Positions 18,419 to 25,927 of a stretch of 28,421 nucleotides of DNA are shown here, piece after piece. The position numbers and the translations under genes are program-made. The stretch comes from Strongylocentrotus pallidus (lineage: Eukaryota; Echinodermata; Echinoidea; Camarodonta; Strongylocentrotidae), in NCBI GenBank assembly GCA_030265145.1, contig JARBES010000116.1, positions 4,289,068 through 4,317,488 of the forward strand, read 5' to 3'. Positions within the stretch are counted from its first letter, which is position 1; the number at the start of each line of letters is the position of its first letter. The notes beneath the pieces are model-generated. The model ran no database searches, was not told where the DNA came from, and was given only the letters and a program-made list of their open reading frames with translations.

Positions 18419-18931
18419 TTGGCTTCCCTAACAAGTCAAGCTGGGAAAGTTGTCGGAAGGAATTTCCTGCACACACACAAGGATGTGGATCAATTCTTTT
18501 CATGCATCTCTACACACCTGGAAAAAAACAGCATCACTACATTTCCAAAGCTACTGAAAGCCATCCCAGCCTCATTCCAACGCTTTGACAGTATGACAAC
18601 TGCGCAGCGAATCCTACACATCTTCAATGTCCACGACTGGCTTCTGCCCCATCAACACAGTATGGCCTATCACAGCAAGCCACACATCTTCAAATTCATG
18701 CTGGATCAAGCCGGGAAAGCCATACTCAAAACCAAAGATTATTCAACATCTCCACGTTGGTGCAACACAACAGGCTTGACCTGCATACTGTCATCGCTTC
18801 CAGATGGACAACCCAGGCTGGTGAACAAGTCATTTACAGATATCAACATTCAACAGAATTGCTATCAAGGCTACAAAGATATGCATGTTGTATATAATCC
18901 TTGGGTAAGGACACATTTTCCACGATAGAAG
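18419..18931 (+). CDS. unrecognised 169-codon open frame
   Basis: Open from 18419 (no ATG at that point, so a start upstream or in an exon is implied) to the TAG ending at 18928. It reads AGKVVGRNFLHTHKDVDQFF, ITTFPKLLKAIPASFQRFD, HSKPHIFKFMLDQAGKAIL and ends NPWVRTHFPR. Amino-acid composition and conserved-looking aromatic and basic residues suggest true coding sequence. It follows the transposase relic on the same strand after 43 bp and may be from a transposon or a captured exon. No motif identifies it, and a continuing frame (TFSTIEEKIEHILLKQC) overlaps its end. Confidence 0.35.
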
Positions 18932-19159
18932 AAAAGATTGAGCATATACTACTGAAACAGTGTTCATTAGAATATTACCAGCTCTTCAGCTATCCTAAAT
19001 GCTAAGCTGGATTAACTTACGCGAGAGTTTTTAGTTATCACAAACAAACTCACAGATTTAGAGAATTCTGTTACAATGAATTCTGACAAGTTAGCCGAAA
19101 AAGAGCAGAGAGCTTCCCGACAAGAAGGATGGCCGACAAAATCTCTAACTCCAAGACAA

Positions 19160-19661
19160 GCTGAGGCTTATGGAAATTTATGCTCATCAGCAGTGAGATA
19201 CACAGCATCTTACACAAAATGGTGAAAAATGGTAAAAAACAATGGAGAAAATGCGAGTGGCGACATTGCCACACTCTGTGACATTTTCAGCGGTGAAAAG
19301 GTGGCAGCAACCTATGACACACAAAGAGCGAAGAAATTGATGTTGGAGGCGCCTTTTGTAGTTTAGGATGCACTTAACCTGCCCGGTTGCACATTTGTTC
19401 ATGGGACTTGATGTTGGCAATGGGGCGATTGAAAGAATCATCTTTCACGTACCGGATTGCCGTCGCACTCAACCGTCAGCCAAAGAGAGAACACGAGAAG
19501 ACCTTCAAGATAAATCATCCATAACCCACATCTTACAAGTAATCGAACAACTTCATGAAGCACAGCCTACCTACACCTTTGATGAAGAATGCGAAGATGA
19601 GCTCGAGAAGATCAAACAGCAATACATTGACGCTATTAACTGCGCAATTGTATTTGGTTGA
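19160..19661 (+). pseudogene. primase-helicase-like (DUF3987-like) fragment, copy 1
   Basis: Encodes, with frame changes, DGENASGDIATLCDIFS-type text and GEKVAATYDTQRAKKLMLEA (about 19230-19360). It then has an open frame with PVAHLFMGLDVGNGAIERII, FHVPDC, SITHILQVIEQLHEAQPTYT, FDEECEDELEKIKQQYIDAI and NCAIVFG. The pattern LxxxDxGNGxIERLxxxxPDC...QYIxxINxAI resembles the C-terminal half of DUF3987 proteins, an ATPase/helicase family often found with primases in mobile DNA. That link is from memory. It is the best preserved of four fragments here. Confidence 0.4.
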
Positions 19662-19754
19662 AAAAGTAGAAGCCAGATTGTATAACAAACGTCAGGATTT
19701 CAGCATGGTGTTATTTGTTTGAAGGATGCTATGGAGAAGTTATATGAGTTTAAT

Positions 19755-19853
19755 ATGTCAATGACTCTAACGCGTTGGAGGCTTCAGTCGTGGAGAAGAT
19801 CATCGGGTTGTCGGTAGGTGTTTGCTCCAGCTAATGGTTCATTGACAGTGATT
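19755..19853 (+). repeat. repeat R2, copy 2 (short)
   Basis: Matches 15131-15230 (ATGTCAATGACTCTAACGCG ... CATTGACAGTGATT) and ends sharply at 19853, where LINE ORF1 sequence begins. Confidence 0.75.
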
Positions 19854-19854
19854 A

Positions 19855-20196
19855 TTGGAAAACAAAACCATCTCTCTTGAGATCCACAATCGGAAATCCA
19901 ACCTCCTCTTCTATGGTCTTAGTCAGAATGAAGGCGAAAATGTGTATAAAGTCTTGAAGGATGCATTTGCTACTCTAGGCATTGATGATGCCCCGATGAT
20001 TGCTATTGCCAACTCTCATCGGCTACCTCGGAGAGGAGCGGCAGACCAGACCAGCCAGCGTGGACCCGTCCCCATCATTGCGCGGTCTGCTACATGGAAA
20101 ACAGGAACGCCATACTAGCTGCATTCGACAACCAGCAGAGGGACCGTGCGAAGGCAACCGCCTCTCAAGGCAAGGCCCAACCCCAATTGCGGCTTA
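19855..20196 (+). mobile_element. LINE ORF1 fragment
   Basis: Reads ISLEIHNRKSNLLFYGLSQN, EGENVYKVLKDAFATLGID, ANSHRLPRRG, RGPVPIIARSATWK and, after a frame change at about 20095, NRNAILAAFDNQQRDRAKAT. This is the RNA-recognition plus C-terminal pattern of ORF1p of L1/Tx1-like and some CR1-like LINEs (RxxNLLFxGLxExEGEN..., AHRLGR..., RPIIVRFxxxKDRxxIL). ORF1p binds LINE RNA in ribonucleoprotein particles. Both ends of ORF1 are missing, and the right end is fused to R1. Confidence 0.65.
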
Positions 20197-20198
20197 CA

Positions 20199-20320
20199 AA
20201 GACTCTAACAGTGTTTCTAAAACACCAACCAGATGACATCAATTGGAATAATGTAGGCCTACACATCATAAAAAAAGACGAGTACAGAAGTGTCTTCATG
20301 AAGAAACAAGTAAAAGGATG
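20199..20320 (+). repeat. repeat R1, copy 2 (partial)
   Basis: Matches R1 from GACTCTAACAGTGTTTCTAAA to ATGAAGAAACAA, then departs at AGTAAAAGG. It is in frame with the end of the LINE ORF1 piece, giving an open frame from 20094 to 20321 that reads TLTVFLKHQPDDINWNNVG, then HIIKKDEYRSVFMKKQ. Confidence 0.75.
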
Positions 20321-20689
20321 ATACTGGTACAATTTGTATTCAAAAGTGTCAAAATATGCTCAATATGATAACTTTATCAGTGCTCGAAAATTGAACTTAT
20401 ATCTCTACAGATATGGGCTTCAAAAAGGCTATACCTCGCGAATTCATTGACTTTGTTTAGAGACGCAAAGAAGGCTGCAGAGAGTGGGTCATCATCATTC
20501 GATGAAACAGGAATCTATTAAAGGAAGCAGTGACGGTAAAACAAATGTTAAGAAACATCAAAAGTGGCACAAGGCATATGGCAATGCTAGCGGAGAGCAT
20601 AGCAGTTGCAGCTGCATGGCAGGCAGGTTTGGGCAAAGAAGGCTTCTTGGAACTTCAGGAGTTCTCAATTATCAAGGACGCGATATGAA

Positions 20690-20877
20690 GCTCGGTGGTG
20701 CTGGAGTGATTATAGAAATAAACGAGTGTAAGATTGGAAAACAGAAATTCCATAAGGGGGCACCATGTTGAATGCCAGTGGGTGTTTGGCGGTATACAGC
20801 GTCATTCAAGGAAGAGCTTTCTTCATAGTGCACCAATCCACGTGCTAACATCGGTAGTCGAGGATCTTTTATGATGT
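20690..20877 (+). pseudogene. Merlin-type transposase fragment
   Basis: Reads KLGGAGVIIEINECKIGKQK and FHKG, then after a one-base frame change HVECQWVFGGIQRHSRKSFL. It matches the Merlin/IS1016 signature IGGPGxxVEIDESxxGKRKY-xxGxxVEGQWVFGGIxRxSxxxFL. In that family the Asp of EIDES is the first catalytic residue of the DDE core, and here it reads EINEC, with Asn in place of Asp. The enzyme is therefore dead at this site. The upstream helix-turn-helix part and the rest of the catalytic domain were not recognised. Confidence 0.65.
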
Positions 20878-20884
20878 GCAACAC

Positions 20885-21200
20885 AACAGGACCAGCCGCC
20901 CAACCTCCTGGCCGCTCTCGACACAGGAAACGGCATGATAGAAAGACTCGTCATACATTTGCTGGATTGCCTGCGACCGTTTCCAAGTGATACATGAGAG
21001 TCACGGCGTCGTCTCCTTCACTTTGGATCGCCGACAATAACACATGTGCTCCAGGTTGTTGGAAACCTTCACGAGAAAGGAGTAAAATACTCCTTCACCA
21101 TGTGAAGAACTGGATAAACAAAACGAACAGTACATCGAATCCATAAACCAGGCCATTGTTGAGGGATTGACACAACTACAGACCAAGAAATATCAGAACG
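20885..21200 (+). pseudogene. DUF3987-like fragment, diverged copy
   Basis: In shifting frames it reads QPPNLLAALDTGNGMIERLV, IHLLDCLRPFPSDT, PTITHVLQVVGNLHEKGVKY, and EELDKQNEQYIESINQAIVE followed by GLTQLQTKK. It aligns with copy 1 block by block (DxGNGxIER, ITHxLQV, QYIxxINxAI) but is clearly more distant. It may be a related paralogue and not a recent duplicate. Confidence 0.4.
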
Positions 21201-21202
21201 CG

Positions 21203-21631
21203 ACGGGATGCTCATCAGCAGTGAGATACATGACATCTTACACAAAAATGATGAAAAACGATGGAGAAAATGAGATGGAGAAAATGTGAGTGGCGACATT
21301 GCCACACTGTCACCTTTTCAGAAGTGAAAAGGTGGAAACAACCTATGACACACAAAAAAGCGAAGAAATTGATGTTGGAGACATCTTTTGCGTTTTAGGA
21401 TGAACTCAACCTACCCCTGTTGCACACTTGTTCACAGGATTTGACGTTGGCAATGGGATGATTAAAAGAATCATCTTTAATCATACATTGACGCGATTAA
21501 CAGCCCAATTGTATTTGTAGAGGGCATAAAGCCTCCACAATCCGAAAAAATCTCCCTCATCGTCTGTATCGCAGCACCAAAACACGTAATCACCTTAGTG
21601 ACTACCCAGCTCCTTGACAAGAAAGAAGCCT
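21203..21631 (+). pseudogene. DUF3987-like fragment, copy 2
   Basis: Begins GATGCTCATCAGCAGTGAGA, shared with copies 1 and 3, and runs through GGCGACATTGCCACACTGTC, GTGAAAAGGTGGAAACAACC and TGTTGCACACTTGTTCACAG. After a deletion it reads ISLIVCIAAPKHVITLVTTQ then LLDKKEA and a stop. That last block fits the helical C-terminus of the same protein type and is found only here. It contains duplicated ATGGAGAAAATG text and several frame changes. Confidence 0.4.
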
Positions 21632-21661
21632 AGCAACCTCAAACACAAATCAGGAAATATA

Positions 21662-22089
21662 GCCTAGATGCTCATCAGCAGTGAGATACATGATATCTTA
21701 CACAAAATGGTGAAAAACGATGGAGAAAATGCGAGGGGCAACATTGCCACACTCTGTCACCTTTTCAGTAGTGAAAAGGTGGAAACAACCTATGCCACAC
21801 AAAAGAGCAGAAACATGTTGGACGTGCCTTTGCAATTTTAAGATGCACTTAACCTGCCCCTGTTGCACATTTGTTCATGGGACTTGATTTTGGCAATGGG
21901 GCGATTGAAAGAATCATCTTTCACGTACCGGATTGCCTTTGCCCTATTAAACCGTCAGCCACAGAGAGAGCACGAGAAGACCTTCAAGATAAACCATCCC
22001 TAACACACATCTTACAAGTAATCGAACAACTTCATGAAGCACAGCCTATCTACACCTTTGATGAAGAATGCGCAGATAGGCTCAGTTAA
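21662..22089 (+). pseudogene. DUF3987-like fragment, copy 3
   Basis: Begins GATGCTCATCAGCAGTGAGA 460 bp after copy 2. One frame reads ISSEIHDILHKMVKNDGENA, and a later frame reads FMGLDFGNGAIERIIFHVPD, SLTHILQVIEQLHEAQPIYT and FDEECADRLS. It is close to copy 1 over most of its length, so the two are recent duplicates. It ends at GAATGCGCAGATAGGCTCAG. Confidence 0.4.
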
Positions 22090-22165
22090 TTTTTGCAGCT
22101 TTACAAAACCTCACTTTTCATCTCATTATTTTCTGTTAATAATTGAAGAAACATTTGTTGGTAAT

Positions 22166-22310
22166 CATGGCTGGTAACAAACATGGCTCCAAGGTGGATA
22201 CAGCTCAATTGATCCAATCTGTCCTGGCAGATATTGTCAGTGATGACAGGTTTATTGAACTAGTGAAGGCCCACATTGATATGTATATATCTTCCAATTT
22301 TCTCCTTTTT
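22166..22310 (+). mobile_element. possible LINE ORF1 N-terminus
   Basis: ATG at 22167 opens a frame reading AGNKHGSKVDTAQLIQSVLA, then DIVSDDRFIELVKAHIDMYI before AT-rich text. Such an amphipathic, acidic-then-basic start is seen in ORF1 proteins of invertebrate LINEs, and an ORF1 middle part of plausible kinship lies at 19855. Weak call, since no diagnostic motif is present. Confidence 0.3.
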
Positions 22311-22559
22311 ATATATACATCAATCTATCTCTTTTGTAAATATTTCCCATGTGTAATTGTTTCTAGTCTGTTAAGGTAGTTTAGTTGTTAAGTATTTTTT
22401 TATTCAAAGTAATTAAAGCATTCAGGCATTATGTTTTGTTTGGGGACCTTGCTCTAACGAGTCCCCCTTCTATAAGGTCTCCTCTTTCTTTCATGTACAG
22501 AACATGATCTTACATACATGTAAGTACCATTGCACTTCAAATTATGTTTGTTACATCGA

Positions 22560-23470
22560 TATTCTGCACTGATGACCCATCTCCAGTCAGACAGGATATG
22601 CCATGATGCAGGTGTGGACATTGCGTCGAGATGCCAACAGATGCCGAGCGGCTGTGCTGTGGCAATGAACCAGAAGACTGTGGGGCACCTCTGGAAGGCT
22701 CAAGGGCACGAGGTTCCTGAGGAGGGGAGCAGTCTTCCAGGGAGGGATTAACCTCTCGGGAGGAAGGGAAGCTGGTGCAGCAGCGCGCCGGCCAAGCCAG
22801 GTTGCTAGGGGGTGATCCAGCCAGGGAAAGCGGCCATTAAGTAGGTCTGTTAGCAGACCTGCTAGAAAACATAAGGTGCGGGGGGGCATGTCCTATGTGC
22901 GGGACACGTCCTAAGATAAAGCTCAGGCAGCACGCTACGGGCACATGCCCATAGCGTTGCGCCTATGCCAGGGCAAGCACTTTCTCGGGGAATCCGGGTA
23001 CTCCAACAGGTAGCTTGCCCTAGGTTCCTTGCACAAACTCTCATCGGTTCTCCCTGCCTGGAGGGGCTGATGGATTATGTCAACGAGGAGGCACCGGATG
23101 ACTGGGAATGGAATATCTCGGCTGCAATGGAGGGAGACATGATTCTCTTCCTTGAGCAGTCGGGGAGTGCCATTCCCTCTCGGGTCAGTGTTCGCCCCCT
23201 TTACACGCCGGCGGATCCTTGCATGGCTCGTATCCAAGTTGGGCCAGGTAGCTCGGCTGCATTACCTTGGGAGGGTCCCTATTTCTGAGGATACTGCGGC
23301 CGCGCAGCCCGAAGACGGGGATCCTGAATCTGCTGCCATTTCGGTGCGGCGGGACATTGTACCGCCATCTAATGACGGTAGCGGGAACAGGGTTTCCGCC
23401 AAGGTTTCTCCTCCTGCGTCAGTGGGGCCTTCTACTGCGCGCTCCGGGGGGCTGGGCATCTCATATGCAG
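22560..23470 (+). pseudogene. N-terminal part of a zinc-finger-TatD type protein, GC-rich relic
   Basis: GC content rises sharply here. A C2HC-type finger is encoded at about 22889-22952 (CPMCGTRPKIKLRQH ... C). It is followed by a helical part FLAQTLIGSPCLEGLMDYVN, EEAPDDWEWNISAAMEGDMI and VRPLYTPADPC (23030-23225), and a tail RILAWLVSKLGQVARLHYLG with an acidic linker. The same order (finger, conserved (V/I)GxxxxxxLxxxVN, xxSLSPLxSP) occurs at 26096-26430 ahead of a TatD domain. I recall similar multi-copy proteins annotated as TATDN2-like in corals and sea urchins. The TatD domain is absent here because repeat R1 starts at 23471. At least two frame changes are needed to read the blocks. 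Confidence 0.4.
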
Positions 23471-23780
23471 CGAGCAACCAATATTCTCCAAGACCTAGGA
23501 GAAGTTGTGCAAATAAGAGCAGCGCATGGAAACGAAGACTCAACAGTGTTTCTAAAACACCAACCAGAGGACATCAACTGGAATGATGTAGGTATATACA
23601 AGTACAGAAGTGTCTTCATGAAGAGACAACCAGCGTGTGTAACACTAAACATACAAGCAGCTCTGATTGATACAGGAAATTGCACAGCAGAAATCTTCTA
23701 AAAATTTAATCATCTTTTCATTTGCAAAAGAGTAAGAAACCAATAAAAAAACTTCAACTCTAAAACTGTTGCTAGTCTTA
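23471..23780 (+). repeat. repeat R1, copy 3 (complete 3' end)
   Basis: Uninterrupted copy. The frame at 23267-23701 reads NILQDLGEVVQIRAAHGNED, STVFLKHQPEDINWNDVGI, YKYRSVFMKRQPACVTLNIQ and AALIDTGNCTAEIF, then TAA, followed by AATAAA at 23742 and the shared CTAAAACTGTTGCTAGTCTTA end. It lacks about 20 bp relative to copy 1 around 23597. It provides the empty-site reference for the foldback insertion in copy 1. The protein family is not recognised. Confidence 0.75.
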
Positions 23781-23921
23781 CTTAGTGAAAACAAATATCC
23801 ATCTCCTTATGTTACGTTTTGCACAGGTTTTTATTTTTATCTGTAATTTGTTATAATTATATTATAAGAGGAGAATGTGGAATGAGGAGATGATGAAATT
23901 TTATCCACTATTTTCCTACAG

Positions 23922-24033
23922 GGAAAAAAAGAAATCCCAACTGGATTGATAGTGAGGTGATGAGACTTTGCACCTTTGTGTCAGAGAACCATTCCAGCCT
24001 GTTTGGTAACACAGGCCACTGCACACAAACAGT
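23922..24033 (+). pseudogene. Myb/SANT-like DNA-binding exon fragment
   Basis: After an acceptor-like TTTTCCTACAG, the frame reads KKRNPNWIDSEVMRLCTFVS, ENHSSLFGN. R(x)PNWxxxEVxxLxxxVxxxxxxLFG is the first helix region of Myb/SANT-like domains found in Harbinger accessory proteins and trihelix-type factors. Only the first part is visible. A weak donor (GTATCG) follows CAGTAG near 24034. It could be an exon of a live gene or a transposon leftover. Confidence 0.4.
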
Positions 24034-24253
24034 AGGTATCGTACATTGTACCATAGATACTCTCAGAGTAAATGCAAGAAATTATATATTTAATGTGTGT
24101 GAAAATTTGTCGCTATGCTGAAGGTTAAGTATTCAGAAGTAGAAAAATAAAAATTGCCTTCGTCTGCTCTTTCCACCAACAATGGAGAAATAAACCTTGT
24201 ATGATGCGCTTCTTCCATCTTTCCATCAACAGCAGAGGAATGAAAATTGTATA

Positions 24254-24423
24254 TGTCGAAGACTCTAACCCGTTGGAGGCTTCAGTAGTGGAGATGATCA
24301 TCAGGTTGTCGGTAGCTGCTTGCTCCAGCTAATGCTTCATTGACAGTGATTGACTATGGTCTGTTTGCATTTATGTGCGAGTGTTCTGTTAGACTGTGTG
24401 TGCGATTGTGTTTTTATGTATTT
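24254..24423 (+). repeat. repeat R2, copy 3
   Basis: TGTCGAAGACTCTAACCCGT through TTGACAGTGATTGACTATGG and TGTTCTGTTAGACTGTGTGT, matching 15131-15306 with scattered substitutions. It shares the TG-rich tail that copy 2 lacks. Confidence 0.75.
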
Positions 24424-24757
24424 GAATGTGTGTGTATGCATACTCTATCCAAATTTGAAATAAAAATAGTGGGGTGTCCGTGCATCTGGGGAAGAGGAGA
24501 CCTACGATCAGTGAGTACTTGTGTAATTAATGTTAGTGACCCGCCTGACTCTTCGGTCGGTCCCCCTGACAAGGTGCCGGGTAAGGGTACGGTAAGTTGT
24601 CTGTCCAAGCTCAGGGAGGGGACCCCCCAGATGTATTGGAAGGTGAGTGTTTGTTTATTGCAGAGCTTTTTAAAGGATACGCGGATACTCTGAACCCTGT
24701 GGAGGCGGTAGTGGTAAATAAAATAAGTAGCCGTTCTATGTTAAATGTGCTGATCTA
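24424..24757 (+). other. unrecognised coding-like segment
   Basis: A frame at 24540-24650 reads DPPDSSVGPPDKVPGKGTVS, then CLSKLREGTPQMYWK, followed by a good donor (AAGGTGAGTG at 24641). A later piece reads DTLNPVEAVVVNKISSRSM (24680-24745), which faintly resembles the R2 peptide (DSNALEASVVRKI). Possibly exons of the same element, not provable here. Confidence 0.2.
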
Positions 24758-25240
24758 GAGATGAAATTCCTCCATGAATTCCACGATGATGATGAAGACG
24801 ACCTTAATGCACTGTTGGGATGATATTGTGAGTCAGATTCTGACTCAGACGTGGAAATGCCCGATGCCGAGTCGGAGGTCGATGAGCCACCCTTACTTCC
24901 GAATTGACCTTTGAGACTTCGACAACGAGCTGTGAAAGACATCAATTCAACTTTGGATCCAGACAACTACGACAAGTGGAATCCACCAATCGAGGTGAAC
25001 ACATACTCTGTCGTAACTCAGAAGCCAACACAAAATGACCAAGGAAAAAAGCTTGATTCCTGCTCAAACCAGCCTCCTGCTCAAAGAGAAAGGCAGAATA
25101 CTGCAAACATTCTAACAGGAACCCCTGGAGTCAAAGTGCAATGCCAGTCAAGCTAAGACCCCACTCAAAGCATGGAAAGTCCTCTTCACAGATGATATGA
25201 TGGACTTGTAACAGAGACAAACATGATTCTTGAGTTTCGA
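24758..25240 (+). pseudogene. piggyBac-like transposase, N-terminal fragment
   Basis: An acidic leader (EFHDDDEDDLNALLG, then SDSDSDVEMPDAESEVDEPP), a basic stretch RLRQRAVKD, the linker KWNPPIEVNTYSV and ANILTGTPGVKVQ are followed by KTPLKAWKVLFTDDMMDL and, in another frame, LVTETNMILEF. An acidic N-terminus followed by GxxG, then TPLxxWxLFFTDxMIxxIVxxTN, is the standard start of piggyBac/PGBD transposases. In-frame stops at about 24822 and 24904 and frame changes near 25155 and 25209 show this copy is dead. The DDD catalytic core is absent. Confidence 0.6.
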
Positions 25241-25394
25241 AGATCCCCAAAGTGTCCTATCCCCTTATCTTTACCGGGTTAGATTTAGGAAGGCCTTAAT
25301 GGTTCTTAAACAATAACCATGAAAGGTTAAAATTATGTCAGGATCGAGTCTTGCCGACTGTTGGGAGGATCACGGCTCAACAAGGAGGCTTATT

Positions 25395-25556
25395 GAATTT
25401 GTAGGAAGCCGGATGGTCGCCTTATGATCAAGTGCGACAGATGCCTGGAATGGTATCATGGGGCCTGTGTCAATATCTTGCCAGCATGACGCGGTGGCTG
25501 CAGTGACCTATGTTTGCCCCGTGTGCAGAGCGTCAAGGAGAAGTTAGATCTTATGT
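25395..25556 (+). pseudogene. PHD zinc-finger fragment
   Basis: Reads (C)RKPDGRLMIKCDRCLEWYHG and ACVNI, then after a frame change TYVCPVCRASRRS. The pattern MIxCDxCxxWYHxxCVxI...YxCPxC is a PHD finger, a chromatin-reading domain that binds histone H3 tails. The first CxxC pair is incomplete here. G2E3-type ligases carry PHD fingers ahead of HECT, but this fragment lies 10 kb downstream of the HECT exon, so linkage is speculative. Confidence 0.55.
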
Positions 25557-25595
25557 TTGCCCCGTGTGCAGAGCGTCAAGGAGAAGTTAGATCTT
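25509..25595 (+). repeat. 43-bp perfect tandem duplication
   Basis: TATGTTTGCCCCGTGTGCAG and the following 23 bp are repeated exactly, starting at 25509 and 25552. The unit covers the last CxxC of the PHD finger. Perfect identity points to a recent event. Confidence 0.9.
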
Positions 25596-25924
25596 ATTTT
25601 GTTTAATTGTTTTCACTTTTTATATCTGTTTATGGTGATATACTTTTCTCATTCTAATTCATTGTTGCCGCAATTTGGCACTAACTTTTACCATGATTCA
25701 TTTTAACTTATTAGAAATTATGAAGATATGAATTAGTTTTGTTGGATATTGCAGTAGAGCACTACTTAAATACTCGACTTGTTCATGTCAGCTGGTCGAA
25801 TTGTGTTTAGTGTCAGAAATGAGTATGTATTGTTAATATGTGTAATATGTATTTATATGAGACAGCCAGTGTATGTGCTCATTTACATTAGATAGAATGA
25901 TAAGCGTTTCTCTCTCTCTTCTCA
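25596..25924. other. AT-rich spacer ending in a splice-acceptor tract
   Basis: No gene recognised. It ends in TTTCTCTCTCTCTTCTCACCAG (to 25927), a strong polypyrimidine tract and acceptor in front of the next coding block. Confidence 0.45.
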
Positions 25925-25927
25925 CCA

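Noticed and set aside
20484-20771. 95-codon open frame taken as one gene
   Set aside because: Only its last third (from 20690) matches Merlin. The upstream part has no recognisable motif and is not supported as a separate gene.
22587-23543. Several long minus-strand open frames
   Set aside because: High GC lowers stop-codon frequency. The plus strand carries the recognisable finger and helical blocks.
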